Assembly: GCA_036734085.1 (NCBI GenBank)
Contig: DAIMZF010000004.1
Location: 17,026 to 81,025, forward strand
DNA from: J038 sp036734085
GTDB taxonomy: Bacteria; Chloroflexota; Anaerolineae; Aggregatilineales; Phototrophicaceae
Direction of reading: 5' to 3'
Length of the DNA: 64,000 nucleotides
The notes under the pieces are model-generated. The model ran no database searches. It saw only the letters and a list, made by a program, of their open reading frames with translations, and was not told the DNA's origin. Positions 52,970 to 61,530 of this stretch are shown here, piece by piece (position 1 is the stretch's first letter; every line of letters starts with the position of its first letter). Made by a program: the position numbers and the translations under genes.

Positions 52970-53443
52970 TTAATCTAACGATAATTGCGTTGTCGCCTTG
53001 ACTTCGTTTAAGACAACGGTTGTTTCCACCCGATCAATCCCGGCCAGCTTGCACAGCCGATTTTCGATGAAGTCATTAAGCTGGCGGTGGTTTTCCACCA
53101 CGACCTTTAACAGCATGTCGCTCTTGCCCGTCATGCGGTAACATTCCAGCACTTCCGGCATTGTGGCGATGGCTTCGCGGATGCTGTTGTTATGCTCCTG
53201 CTGAATACTGAGTTCTACAAAACACAACACGTCGTATCCGGCCTGTTCGCGGTCAATCAGCGCGACATAGCCTTTAATCACGCCGCTACGCTCCAACCGC
53301 TTGATGCGGTTATGCACGGCGGGCTGTGATAGATGAATCTTGCGGGCTAAATCTGCCACACTGACGCGCCCGTTTAGTTGCAATTCGTCCAAAATCGCCC
53401 GGTCAAGGTTATCAAACCCTAAATCCTGCAAGCTCTTTTTCAT
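52970..53443 (-). CDS. Lrp/AsnC family transcriptional regulator
   Basis: A 157-residue regulator. The winged HTH is residues about 14-60 (LDRAILDELQLNGRVSVADL, IHLSQPAVHNRIKRLERSGVI). The RAM ligand-binding domain follows (VLCFVELSIQ, VLECYRMTGKSDMLLKVVV, IDRVETTVVLNEVK). Lrp relatives sense amino acids or related acids as octamers. Its place inside the acyl-CoA/Liv run makes it the likely regulator of this run. Confidence 0.95.
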   Translation of the reverse strand: MKKSLQDLGFDNLDRAILDELQLNGRVSVADLARKIHLSQPAVHNRIKRLERSGVIKGYVALIDREQAGYDVLCFVELSIQQEHNNSIREAIATMPEVLECYRMTGKSDMLLKVVVENHRQLNDFIENRLCKLAGIDRVETTVVLNEVKATTQLSLD

Positions 53444-53548
53444 GATGTTCTATCGTTTCGCGCTCATCGGTCATGAAAACGCTAACCCCTCCCGGCGGGG
53501 ATTACAAGGGCGGCAGTGATGCGTCATGCTCCCCCAAGAAAAACCGCG

Positions 53549-54619
53549 TCACCCTGCATTTTGACTTAAAAACGCATGGAACGCCGCGTTGAATGCGTCG
53601 GCCTGCTCGATATAGGGCGTATGGCCGCAGTCCGCCAGCACGACTTCCTGGAATGTGCCGCCTGCCGCTTCGTACTGCGTCAGGACTGCGCGGGTCTGGC
53701 CGACCATCGGCTGAGGCGGGAACACGTCCGCGCCCGGCCAGCCCGGAATAGCGCCCAGTTGCCCCAGCGTGCCCACGTCGAACAAGGACGCATCGCCTAC
53801 AATCTGGTCATCCGCGCCGCGTATCCATAAAACGGGCGGCTTGGTGCTGATGCTATACAGCTTGCTCACATCCCCACGATAAAGCGGCGATAGCATGTTA
53901 TTGGGGCCGTATTTACCCGGCGCGGACATCGGCCAGTTGTCGGACGGCTGGCTGTCGCCCGCGTAGGCATCATCACCGGTATGGATGGACAGCATCGACA
54001 GCACAATGTCATCCTCACGGGCGGACTTAAATGGTGGCTTCCAGTAAAAAGTGTTCATGATGTTGCGCGGGGAGTGTTGTTCGTCGGCACTGGTATCCGC
54101 ATCCTTGATGGCCTGCACAAACATCGGGTTGACGATGCCCGCGCCACTGCCTGCCCCGTCCGCGTAATTCAGTTCGCCGTCTGTGCCTTTGCACCCCCCA
54201 AAGCCGTAGGGCGAACCGGGCGCGACTTGCGTCACACTGAGGACACGGGCGGGATAATCCATCATGAAGCGCCACAGCACAGAGCCGCCCAACGAGTGCC
54301 CGACAAAATGCGCCTGTGTGATGTTGAGCGTATCCATCAGCGCGGCGAGGTCATCCGCGAGGTCACCACAACCGCGTGTCGCGTCGATTTTTACGCTGGC
54401 GTCCGCGCCGCCGTAACCGCGATTATCCGCCGCGATGCCGCGAAAGCCTTCCGGCAAGGCCAGCATGGTTTCTTCCCAAAATGTTGCGGAAGACACATTG
54501 CCATGCACGAAGATAACGGGCGTTGCGGCGTCATCCCCACTGAATAAAACGCGGGTGGTCAGCCGGGCGGATGTGATTTGTCTGGCGGTGATACCCTCTA
54601 AAGTATTGGGGAGTGTCAT
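53549..54619 (-). CDS. Alpha/beta hydrolase fold protein
   Basis: A 356-residue alpha/beta hydrolase. The oxyanion segment is VIFVHGNVSSATFWEE, the nucleophile elbow GHSLGGS (Ser), an acid position lies in WIRGADDQIVG and the His in LADCGHTPYIEQ. The cap region (about 170-260) is longer than usual and includes a Cys-containing GFGGCKGTDGE loop. It may act as an esterase, C-C hydrolase or thioesterase on the product of the adjacent acyl-CoA enzymes. AAGGA lies 11 bases before the ATG. Confidence 0.9.
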   Translation of the reverse strand: MTLPNTLEGITARQITSARLTTRVLFSGDDAATPVIFVHGNVSSATFWEETMLALPEGFRGIAADNRGYGGADASVKIDATRGCGDLADDLAALMDTLNITQAHFVGHSLGGSVLWRFMMDYPARVLSVTQVAPGSPYGFGGCKGTDGELNYADGAGSGAGIVNPMFVQAIKDADTSADEQHSPRNIMNTFYWKPPFKSAREDDIVLSMLSIHTGDDAYAGDSQPSDNWPMSAPGKYGPNNMLSPLYRGDVSKLYSISTKPPVLWIRGADDQIVGDASLFDVGTLGQLGAIPGWPGADVFPPQPMVGQTRAVLTQYEAAGGTFQEVVLADCGHTPYIEQADAFNAAFHAFLSQNAG

Positions 54620-54650
54620 ATCAATAAAATCCTTTTGGGCTATGTATGCG

Positions 54651-56210
54651 TTAACTTTTTATCAGGGTCTGTCGTAATTCGCGCTTAAGCACTTTTCCCG
54701 CCGCATTACGTGGAAGCTCATCCACAAATGATACGGCCTGCGGCACTTTGAACTTCGCCAGGTTATCTAAACAATGCTGGATAATCGCCGCTTCGCTAAT
54801 CTGCTGGCCGGGCTTGACCACCACCACCGCCAACCCGGTTTCGCCCCAGCGTTCATGCGGCACGCCGATAACGGCCACATCCGCCACCGCCCTTAGCCGG
54901 AAGATAACCTGCTCGACTTCCGCCGGGTACACGTTTTCGCCGCCACTGATGTACATATCCTTATAGCGGTCTACAATGTAGATGCACCCTTCATCGTCAA
55001 CCATGCCTGCGTCGCCACTGTGCAACCAGCGATTGCCGTGTGCGTCCACCGTGAAGCTATCCGCGTTGGCGTCGGGACGATTCCAATAGCGCGGGGTGAT
55101 GTTGGGGCCACTGATGACGACTTCGCCCACTTCACCCACACCCACATCAGCAAAGTTAGCATCCACCACCCGCACGCGGGTATGCAGTAACGGCTTGCCG
55201 ACACTGGTCGGCTTGACCAACGCCCGCCGCTTGTCAATCAAAAAGGTGGTCGGGCTGGTTTCCGTCATGCCAAAGCCCAGTTGAACAATGATGCCTCTGT
55301 CCGCATAAGTCTTCAGCAGGCTGGCGGGCATAGGCGCACCGCCACACCCCCATGATTCAACATGACTCAGGTCGGTGGTATCAAAGTCTTCGTGCTGGCT
55401 GAGGAATAAGTAAATCGCGGGCACGCCAAACATATGCGTAACGCCCAATGCCGGGTCGCTGAGTGTCTTGAGCGTCAAGCCCGGCTCATATTCGCGGGCG
55501 ATGATGCTTGTGCCGCCACAATGCACCAACGGGTTCGCGTACAGGTTCAGCCCGCCCGTGTGGAAGGTCGGCAAGACACAATAGAACACGCTGTTATGGT
55601 TTAAGCCTGTCGGCGTGCTGATGTTAACCGCGTTCCAGAACGTCATGCCATGCGTGATAATCACGCCTTTGGGGTGGCCGGTTGTGCCTGCCGTGTACAT
55701 GATGGTCATGGGGGTGTCGTGGTCGGTCTGCGGGTGCATCACCACATCCGGCGCGGATTGCGCTATCGCCACTTCATAGGCCGGATGCGCGTCTGTATTG
55801 CCATCAATATCAATGCGGAGCGCGTGCGCCACCGTTGCGCCATCCAGCAAGGGCGCGATGCGGTCAACGAAGCAATCATCATAGACGATGCCCTTTGCCC
55901 CCGCATCCTTGAGGATGAACAGCAATTCCGGCACGGCCAGCCGCCAATTTAACGGGAGCATCATCGCGCCCAGTTTGGCACACGCAAACTGAAATTCAAA
56001 GTACATCACGGAATTTTTCGCCAGTATCGCCAGCCTGTCTCCCGCTTGCGCCCCCCATACATCCCGCAGGTAGGTTGCCAGCCGTGCGGCACGATCGTTC
56101 ATCTGCTCGTAGCTGAAGGTGCGCCCGGTGGCCTGGTCAATCATGGCGATTTTTTCCGGCGTGCGGTCAGCATGGAAGGCCAACCAATCAGAAGCAAGTA
56201 TGGAGTTCAT
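54651..56210 (-). CDS. AMP-binding acyl-CoA synthetase (second copy type)
   Basis: A 519-residue ANL ligase, clearly different from the other copy though in the same family. IMYTAGTTGHPKGVI is the P-loop, GFGMTETSPTTF the A5 region, and WLHSGDAGMVDDEG and DRYKDMYISGGENVYPAEVE the hinge. The catalytic Lys is in NAAGKVLKREL. It activates a carboxylic acid with CoA. Its ATG overlaps the KAS III stop by one base (TGATG), so the two are translationally coupled. Confidence 0.95.
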   Translation of the reverse strand: MNSILASDWLAFHADRTPEKIAMIDQATGRTFSYEQMNDRAARLATYLRDVWGAQAGDRLAILAKNSVMYFEFQFACAKLGAMMLPLNWRLAVPELLFILKDAGAKGIVYDDCFVDRIAPLLDGATVAHALRIDIDGNTDAHPAYEVAIAQSAPDVVMHPQTDHDTPMTIMYTAGTTGHPKGVIITHGMTFWNAVNISTPTGLNHNSVFYCVLPTFHTGGLNLYANPLVHCGGTSIIAREYEPGLTLKTLSDPALGVTHMFGVPAIYLFLSQHEDFDTTDLSHVESWGCGGAPMPASLLKTYADRGIIVQLGFGMTETSPTTFLIDKRRALVKPTSVGKPLLHTRVRVVDANFADVGVGEVGEVVISGPNITPRYWNRPDANADSFTVDAHGNRWLHSGDAGMVDDEGCIYIVDRYKDMYISGGENVYPAEVEQVIFRLRAVADVAVIGVPHERWGETGLAVVVVKPGQQISEAAIIQHCLDNLAKFKVPQAVSFVDELPRNAAGKVLKRELRQTLIKS

Positions 56211-57235
56211 CAGCCCGCCTCACCCCACCGCACCGCGATGGCGCTCCATGTGTAGCCCGTGCCAGCGCCCGCCAAAATCACCAAATCGCCCGGCTTGACC
56301 TTGCCTTGTTCCAGTCCCAATTGCAGGGCTAGCACCTGGTCAACACTCTGGACATGGCCGTAATCTTCAAGATAAACGCTCTGCTCCGGCGTCAGGCCGA
56401 CACTTTCCAGAATTTGCAGGTAAAAACTACGCTTCATGTGCGTGATGCCCAAAAACGCGATGTCCGCCAGGGATGCGCCGCTTTTTTCCGCCGCTTCACG
56501 GATGACGCGCACGAAGTTGGGCAGGGAGCTTTCCCCTAAGATGTCGGCCATCATGTCCGCGTTTTGCACGTCCAGCATCCCGTATATATCGCCGTTGATG
56601 GCGTCGTGGTTGCCTAGCGCGTCCGGCTCACGGGTCAGCATCACAGTCTCCGACAGTGCGCCATCGGTAATGGCAGATGCGCCCAAAACCACATTTTTTG
56701 TCGCGCCCCGTTGGAACAACATCGCGCCACCGCCCGCGCCGAAGTTATACATAAAGCGTGCGCGGGGGTTGCCCAAGCTGACTAAATCATTCTCGCGGCT
56801 GGCAGCGGCCAACAGCACATAGTCCAGCGATTCATCGGCTAACATCATGCTCCGGGCGGCCTGCATCGCAATCGGCGCACCAGCACACAGCGCGTACATC
56901 TCGAAGCCGAAGGCGTTGACCGCGCCCACATTATGCTGGATCTTCCCGGCGGCGTTCCATACAATGTGGTCTTTGTATTCGCTACCGTGCGAAATCACCA
57001 TATTGATTTTATCGGGGGAGATGCCCGCCTGCGCGATAGCACGTTGCGCGGCCTGGCTCGCCATATGACTGACGCTATCGCCTTCTGCGGCCACATGACG
57101 CTGACGAATACCCATTTTTTCCTGTAGGATGTGCGCGGGGATGCCGGAAGGCGCGGCTAAATCGGCGGCGACCTCTACCCTGGCGGGGAAGTACGTGCCC
57201 ATCCCGGCAATACCGACCTGTGTTGATTGTGTCAT
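56210..57235 (-). CDS. 3-oxoacyl-ACP synthase III-like thiolase-fold enzyme with Cys-His-His site
   Basis: A 341-residue KAS III-like protein. The nucleophile Cys117 is in MYALCAGAP and the His266 in GITHMKRS. The usual Asn of the YGNTSAAS motif is replaced: the matching DYGHVQSVDQ has His294. The Cys-His pair should still permit acyl transfer, but decarboxylative condensation is less sure, as known for PqsC- and CerJ-type relatives lacking the Asn. It opens the operon that includes two acyl-CoA ligases and a hydrolase, so it may move or condense acyl-CoA rather than serve in fatty acid synthesis. Confidence 0.88.
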   Translation of the reverse strand: MTQSTQVGIAGMGTYFPARVEVAADLAAPSGIPAHILQEKMGIRQRHVAAEGDSVSHMASQAAQRAIAQAGISPDKINMVISHGSEYKDHIVWNAAGKIQHNVGAVNAFGFEMYALCAGAPIAMQAARSMMLADESLDYVLLAAASRENDLVSLGNPRARFMYNFGAGGGAMLFQRGATKNVVLGASAITDGALSETVMLTREPDALGNHDAINGDIYGMLDVQNADMMADILGESSLPNFVRVIREAAEKSGASLADIAFLGITHMKRSFYLQILESVGLTPEQSVYLEDYGHVQSVDQVLALQLGLEQGKVKPGDLVILAGAGTGYTWSAIAVRWGEAG

Positions 57236-57381
57236 AAAGTCTTGTCTTCTTCGTCAAAGTAATTTTTAAGGCATTGGTTCGGGCGATGTTGGCGCACCGC
57301 ATCAAGCAGGTGGGGTCAACATCTAAAAACTTGTGCAACTTAATTTAACTGATGCAAACTGTAGCGCGGATTTCCATAAGA

Positions 57382-57396
57382 TTGTAGTGATTACAA
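57382..57396. promoter_or_regulatory. Inverted repeat TTGTA-N5-TACAA, candidate operator
   Basis: Five-base arms around GTGAT lie in the 349-base divergent gap (57236-57584) between the KAS III gene and the Rieske gene. GntR- and Lrp-type regulators bind sites of this general form. No other clear signal was seen in this gap apart from AAGGAG before the Rieske gene. Confidence 0.4.
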
Positions 57397-57584
57397 ACAA
57401 ACTGTGGAGCAAGCACACTCAACACGAATAAAACTAATGTGCGCGTGCATGTGTGGAGATAGTTTCTAACGTCCGCCTGTTCATACGCCGCTATCTGACT
57501 CTCACCTATTCTTCACCGACAGGTGTTACCCTAGCGCCATTTAACAACCTGACCCGCTAGCATCCAGACAAGGAGCATCACGCT

Positions 57585-57956
57585 ATGGCAAATCGTATCC
57601 ATATCGGCCAATCAGATGATTTTCCAATCGGCGAAACCAAAACAATAAAAGCAGGGAACAAGACGCTCGTCGTCGCACGGACGCGGGCAGACCGGGTGTG
57701 CGCCGTCGTGAATCGGTGTTCGCACCTCCCCTTACCGCTTGCGGGCGCTAAAGTGGAAGGCGATAGCATTATCTGTCCCTGGCATAATTCCCGGTTTGAT
57801 TTATGCTCCGGCGAAAATCAGGATTGGGTGCCGGGCGTCGTCGGCATAAAAGCGCCGCAATGGTCACGGCAGTTCATCGCGCTGGGCAAAAAGCCGCAAG
57901 GCTTAACCGCCTTTGTCGTGGTGGAAGAAGAAGGCCAGGTTTACGTAGAGGTGTAG
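57585..57956 (+). CDS. Rieske [2Fe-2S] ferredoxin-like protein
   Basis: A 123-residue soluble protein with the cluster motifs CSHLPLPLAG (Cys-x-His) and CPWHNSRFDL (Cys-x-x-His). It is a stand-alone Rieske ferredoxin domain, as used to feed electrons to oxygenases or found as NirD-like subunits. No oxygenase gene adjoins it. AAGGAG 9 bases before the ATG supports the start. Confidence 0.93.
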   Translation: MANRIHIGQSDDFPIGETKTIKAGNKTLVVARTRADRVCAVVNRCSHLPLPLAGAKVEGDSIICPWHNSRFDLCSGENQDWVPGVVGIKAPQWSRQFIALGKKPQGLTAFVVVEEEGQVYVEV

Positions 57957-57973
57957 GCAGATAGATATAGCAT

Positions 57974-57995
57974 GGGCACGAGACATCTCGTGCCC
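57974..57995. terminator. GC-rich hairpin between convergent genes
   Basis: GGGCACGAG (57974-57982) pairs with CTCGTGCCC (57987-57995) around a 4-base loop between the Rieske gene and the opposing ABC ATPase gene. A smaller inverted repeat AGCAC/GTGCT follows at 58006-58022. Neither has a T-run. Confidence 0.6.
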
Positions 57996-58029
57996 GCACG
58001 CTGATAGCACACTCTGAGTGCTTTGTACT

Positions 58030-59070
58030 CTATAACGGAAACGCCATGCCCTGCCCGCCTACACTCACGCGCACGTCATCGCCCACGTCCGGCAGGCTAT
58101 CATCCCACACCGCGCCCAGCCGCACCACCAAGTTTTTACCGTTCTCTAGTTGAACGCCGATGCGCTGGTCGTGGCCGTAATATTCGCGCCATGTCACGCG
58201 GCCTGGCTTGCCGTCGCCCTGTGTGGTCAGCGTCAGCGCCTCCGGGCGGAGCATGAGCATCACCGCCCCTTCTGCTGATTGCCGCAGGGGGACATCCCCC
58301 AGCAGGCAGGACGCCCGCCCACCGGACGCCCGCGCCTGAAAGTAATTGCCCTCGCCCACAAACGACGCCACATGCCGGTTGACCGGGTTTTGATACACCA
58401 TGCCCGGCGTGTCCATCTGCACCACACGCCCTTCCATCATCACCGCTACCCGGTCGGATAAGCTCAAGGCTTCTTCCTGGTCATGGGTGACGAATAAACA
58501 CGTCGCCGCCGCTTGTTTGAGGATGCTTCGTACTTCGCCGCGTACCTGTGCCCGCAGTGCGGCATCAAGGTTACTAAACGGCTCATCCAGCAACACCAAT
58601 GACGGCGCAGGCGCTAACGCCCGTGCCAACGCGACGCGCTGTTGTTGCCCGCCGGAAAGCGCGTGCGGCATTCGTTTGTCGTAGCCCGCCAGCCCGACCA
58701 ATTCCAGCATGTCATTAGCACGTTTGTGCTTGTCGGCTTTGTTCCCGCGTAGGCCAAACGCGACATTTTCCAGCACGCTTAAATGCGGGAACAGCGCGTA
58801 ATCCTGAAACACCATGCCAATGCGCCGTCTTTCCGGCGGGATGTGCAAGCCGTCCGCCGCGACCTCCTCACCATTCAGGCGCACGCTTCCGCTATCGGGG
58901 CGCTCGAAGCCAGCAATCAAGCGGAGCGTGGTACTTTTGCCGCATCCGCTTGGGCCTAACAAGGTGACGAATTCTCCCGCTTTAACCGCCATCTGCGCGT
59001 GGTCAACCGCGATCACCCCGCCAAATTTTTTTACCAGTTGGTTACATTCTAGTAGATACATACCGTCCAT
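58030..59070 (-). CDS. ABC transporter ATP-binding protein (PotA/FbpC/MalK type)
   Basis: A 346-residue ATPase. Walker A GPSGCGKSTT, Q-loop FQDYALFPHLSV, signature LSGGQQQRVALARAL and Walker B LLDEPFSNLDAALR are followed by a C-terminal TOBE-type domain (about 240-346). This is the length and plan of iron, polyamine, sulfate or sugar importer ATPases. No permease is adjacent. It could serve an importer elsewhere, including the sugar importer at 21.9-27.1 kb, which has no ATPase of its own. Confidence 0.93.
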   Translation of the reverse strand: MDGMYLLECNQLVKKFGGVIAVDHAQMAVKAGEFVTLLGPSGCGKSTTLRLIAGFERPDSGSVRLNGEEVAADGLHIPPERRRIGMVFQDYALFPHLSVLENVAFGLRGNKADKHKRANDMLELVGLAGYDKRMPHALSGGQQQRVALARALAPAPSLVLLDEPFSNLDAALRAQVRGEVRSILKQAAATCLFVTHDQEEALSLSDRVAVMMEGRVVQMDTPGMVYQNPVNRHVASFVGEGNYFQARASGGRASCLLGDVPLRQSAEGAVMLMLRPEALTLTTQGDGKPGRVTWREYYGHDQRIGVQLENGKNLVVRLGAVWDDSLPDVGDDVRVSVGGQGMAFPL

Positions 59071-59268
59071 CTCATCTCGTTTAGGGCATTGGGACGCATG
59101 ACACCTCCCTGTCTACAGCGTATTTCATCCTAGCAGAAAAAGCCCACGCGCTCCACATACACGGTTAAATCAGGATTTTCCCCTTATAAATCCAACGCTT
59201 GACCTTGCTTGTTACGGTGGATGTGTTTATGCTTGCGTGACATCACTGTGAAGTCAGGGGTTTATAGG

Positions 59269-59400
59269 ATGATTAACAGGTTGCGGCGGATAATCTTCAC
59301 GCGGGAAAATGGCTATGCGTTGGCATTGTGCCTCATCATCATTCTGCTGGTGATTACCACCACCGACAGCGCCCCCCAATGGATTTATCAGGCGTTTTAA
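59269..59400 (+). CDS. Small single-span membrane protein, 43 residues
   Basis: MINRLRRIIFTRENGYALAL is basic at the start and leads into one membrane helix (LALCLIIILLVITTTDS). AGGGG lies upstream of the ATG at 59269. It ends 39 bases before the glycosyltransferase gene, and the two may be co-transcribed. Function unknown. Confidence 0.55.
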   Translation: MINRLRRIIFTRENGYALALCLIIILLVITTTDSAPQWIYQAF

Positions 59401-59439
59401 ACAGAGCGTATTCACGTAAGGTCACGGCTTATTCAATTG

Positions 59440-60915
59440 ATGGAAATTTTGTCAGACATTATCAAAGTAACAGCCATTAGCCTGTATGCCATCGGCACAG
59501 GTTTTTTATTGCTGTATGTCGGCGCGTATAGCATCCTGCTGGGGTTATATGTGTGCCATCGCCACAACAAGCCGACGCCACCGCCCACCATCGCCGATGC
59601 CGATTTGCCGTCGGTGGCCGTGCAATTGCCCATCTATAACGAAGCCCACGTTGCGGAGCGCCTCATCCGCGCTTGTGCCGCGCTGGATTATCCCCATGAT
59701 AAATTGTTCATTCAAGTGCTGGACGATTCCACCGATGACACCGCCGCCATCATCGCGGAACTAGTGCAGAAGCTCCAGCAAAGCGGCCTGCACATCATGC
59801 ATCACCGCCGCACCCACCGCGAAGGCTACAAAGCAGGCGCGTTAGCGTATGGTCTGCGCCATACACAAGCGGATTGCATCGCTATTTTTGATGCGGATTT
59901 TTTACCCCCGCCGGACTTTTTACGCCGTACCGCGCCATACTTCCACGCGGATGATCGGCTGGCGCTGGTGCAAACCCGATGGAGCCACTTTAACCATGAT
60001 ACGAACTGGCTCACCCGCGCCCAGGCACTGAATATTGACGCGCATTTTGTCGTGGAGCAAACCGCACGCAATCGCGGTAATCTGCCGATGTCGATGAATG
60101 GCACAGGCGCATTGTGGCGCGTGGCGGCGGTGCGCGATGCTGGCGGATGGTCAGCCGTGACCTTGACCGAAGACCTGGATTTGTCGTACCGCGCACAGTT
60201 ACGCGGTTGGCGCTTCTGCTATCTGCCGGATGTTGCCGTACCCGGTGAACTGCCGCCCCAGGTGCAAGCCTACAAAACCCAGCAGGCACGGTGGGCGACT
60301 GGCAGTACACAATGCTTACGCTTGCACGCGCCCAAGCTGATAGCACATCGTGGCTTTAGCCCACTGCAAAAGTTCATGGGGGTGATGCACCTGGCACAAT
60401 ACGCCATTCAGCCGGTGCTGTTGGGCTTGTTCCTGCTTTCGCCGCCGTTGTTGCTGGGGGGCTTCTTCCAGCAATTGCCCAATTTAGGGTTGTTGTCATT
60501 GGTTGGCCTTGTGCCGCCGTTGCTCATCGTGTGTGGGCAGGCCGCGCTCTATGAGGATTGGTGGCGGCGGTTGGCTTACTTTCCGGCACAGTTTATGGTG
60601 GGCGTAGCGGTTGTGCTGAGCAACAGCATCGCGGTATTAAAGGCCTTCCGCCATAATCCACAACACGGTCAACATGCAGAGTTCAAGCGCACGCCCAAGT
60701 TCCGCCTCAGCGCGTCGTCTTCCGCATGGGCACACAGCCACTACCGCCTGACGATTGACCGCACCACTTACGGCGAAGGCGCACTGGCGTTATATGCCGC
60801 GTTCGGGCTGGTATCCGCAATAGGGCATATGCCCGCGCTTGTGCCGTATATGTTCATCTATACCTGTTCGTTTGGCTTCTTCGCGCTGTGGAATATCTAT
60901 CAGGTAGGACGCTGA
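59440..60915 (+). CDS. Family 2 glycosyltransferase (cellulose/beta-glucan synthase-like)
   Basis: A 491-residue processive-type GT2 with an N-terminal helix pair, a cytoplasmic catalytic domain and about four C-terminal helices. Motifs are VAVQLPIYNEAHVAERLI, LDDSTDD, FDADFLPPPDF (DxD-like), TEDLDLSYRA and QQARWATGS, the last matching the Q/RxxRW series of cellulose or glucomannan synthases. The product polymer is unknown. The ATG at 59440 directly follows an in-frame TTG. Confidence 0.93.
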   Translation: MEILSDIIKVTAISLYAIGTGFLLLYVGAYSILLGLYVCHRHNKPTPPPTIADADLPSVAVQLPIYNEAHVAERLIRACAALDYPHDKLFIQVLDDSTDDTAAIIAELVQKLQQSGLHIMHHRRTHREGYKAGALAYGLRHTQADCIAIFDADFLPPPDFLRRTAPYFHADDRLALVQTRWSHFNHDTNWLTRAQALNIDAHFVVEQTARNRGNLPMSMNGTGALWRVAAVRDAGGWSAVTLTEDLDLSYRAQLRGWRFCYLPDVAVPGELPPQVQAYKTQQARWATGSTQCLRLHAPKLIAHRGFSPLQKFMGVMHLAQYAIQPVLLGLFLLSPPLLLGGFFQQLPNLGLLSLVGLVPPLLIVCGQAALYEDWWRRLAYFPAQFMVGVAVVLSNSIAVLKAFRHNPQHGQHAEFKRTPKFRLSASSSAWAHSHYRLTIDRTTYGEGALALYAAFGLVSAIGHMPALVPYMFIYTCSFGFFALWNIYQVGR

Positions 60916-61049
60916 AATTCTAACAAAACCCGAACAGAATTTTTGTTCCATTTATGCTAGACTATGTTTGAATGCTGTTATATGGTGGGTTTTAGGTGAT
61001 GAAAAGTTGCAGAGTGGTTTGATTTGGTGTATATTGTGAGTCGTTTAAC

Positions 61050-61471
61050 AATAAAAAAACAAAAGGCATGTGTTGGTGCACATGCCAAGACGGGATACTG
61101 TTGTTGATCTTCTCTAAATCAAGTATGAGAAGATTGTACCACAAGTTGATGAACTGTGCTAGAAATTTTTCAAATCTTAATGTTTTTTTGATAAATCGCG
61201 CAGTCGCTTAACCCGGTCTTGGTCACGTCCACACCTTATGTCACAACGTATATGAACGATCGCTTTGATTAAGTTATGTTGTAAAGCCAAGTGAGGAAAA
61301 ACAAGTTGCGAAAGACCGTATAAAATTTGTCAGTTTTGAGGAGAAGTAAAGCCCGTAATTCCTAATGGTTTCGCCGCCAGACAGAATCACGGGCATGTCA
61401 AAAGCTCTTTGCATCTGTCAAAAACAAGAGCAGTTATCAAGGAACACAATACAATAAAGCATTGGTTTCCT
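61050..61471 (-). ncRNA. Candidate non-coding RNA antisense to the PrimPol leader
   Basis: The AT-rich 620-base gap (60916-61536) between the GT2 gene and the PrimPol gene has no frame of 60 codons or more. On the minus strand it carries a good promoter at its right end and a clear intrinsic terminator at 61050-61086, which frame a transcript of about 410 bases. Inside it is a 11-bp stem with one mismatch (GCCCGTAATTC at 61351-61361 with GAATCACGGGC at 61384-61394) and a GCTCTT/AAGAGC stem (61404-61431). A 46-codon frame without a ribosome-binding site and a 14-codon frame with AGGA exist but are weak. Inferred only. Confidence 0.42.
61056..61086 (-). terminator. Intrinsic terminator (minus strand)
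   Basis: GGCATGTG (61065-61072) and CACATGCC (61079-61086) form an 8-bp perfect stem with a 6-base loop. On the minus strand it is followed at once by a long T-rich run (TTTTGTTTTTTT). No gene of the ordinary type is present upstream of it on that strand. Confidence 0.8.
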
Positions 61472-61477
61472 GCAACT

Positions 61478-61506
61478 AGTATAACGCTCAAATACCCTTT
61501 TTGCAA
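61478..61506 (-). promoter_or_regulatory. Predicted sigma-70 promoter, minus strand
   Basis: Read on the minus strand, TTGCAA (61506-61501), a 17-base spacer and TATACT (61483-61478) match the consensus well. Transcription would begin near 61471 and run away from the PrimPol gene. Confidence 0.55.
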
Positions 61507-61515
61507 CACGTTTTT

Positions 61516-61530
61516 CCCGTAAGAAACGGG
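61516..61530 (+). promoter_or_regulatory. Hairpin just before the PrimPol start codon
   Basis: CCCGT-AAGAA-ACGGG lies 6 bases before the ATG, flanked by TTTT and TAAAA. In RNA it could hide the GGG that serves as weak ribosome-binding site; in DNA it could be an autoregulatory operator. Confidence 0.45.

Noticed and set aside
53549..57235. An OleABCD-type olefin (beta-lactone) cluster
   Set aside because: KAS III-like, AMP-ligase and alpha/beta hydrolase genes recall OleA, OleC and OleB, but the hydrolase has a Ser nucleophile (GHSLGG) where OleB uses Asp, and no OleD reductase is present.
57236..57584. A structured leader or riboswitch in the divergent gap
   Set aside because: Only short inverted repeats were found; no known riboswitch core could be recognised.
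61127..61138. A second minus-strand promoter (TACAAT at 61138-61133) giving a very short RNA
   Set aside because: The -35 match (TAGCAC) is weak, and the start would fall inside the hairpin it should contain; the promoter at 61478-61506 is better.
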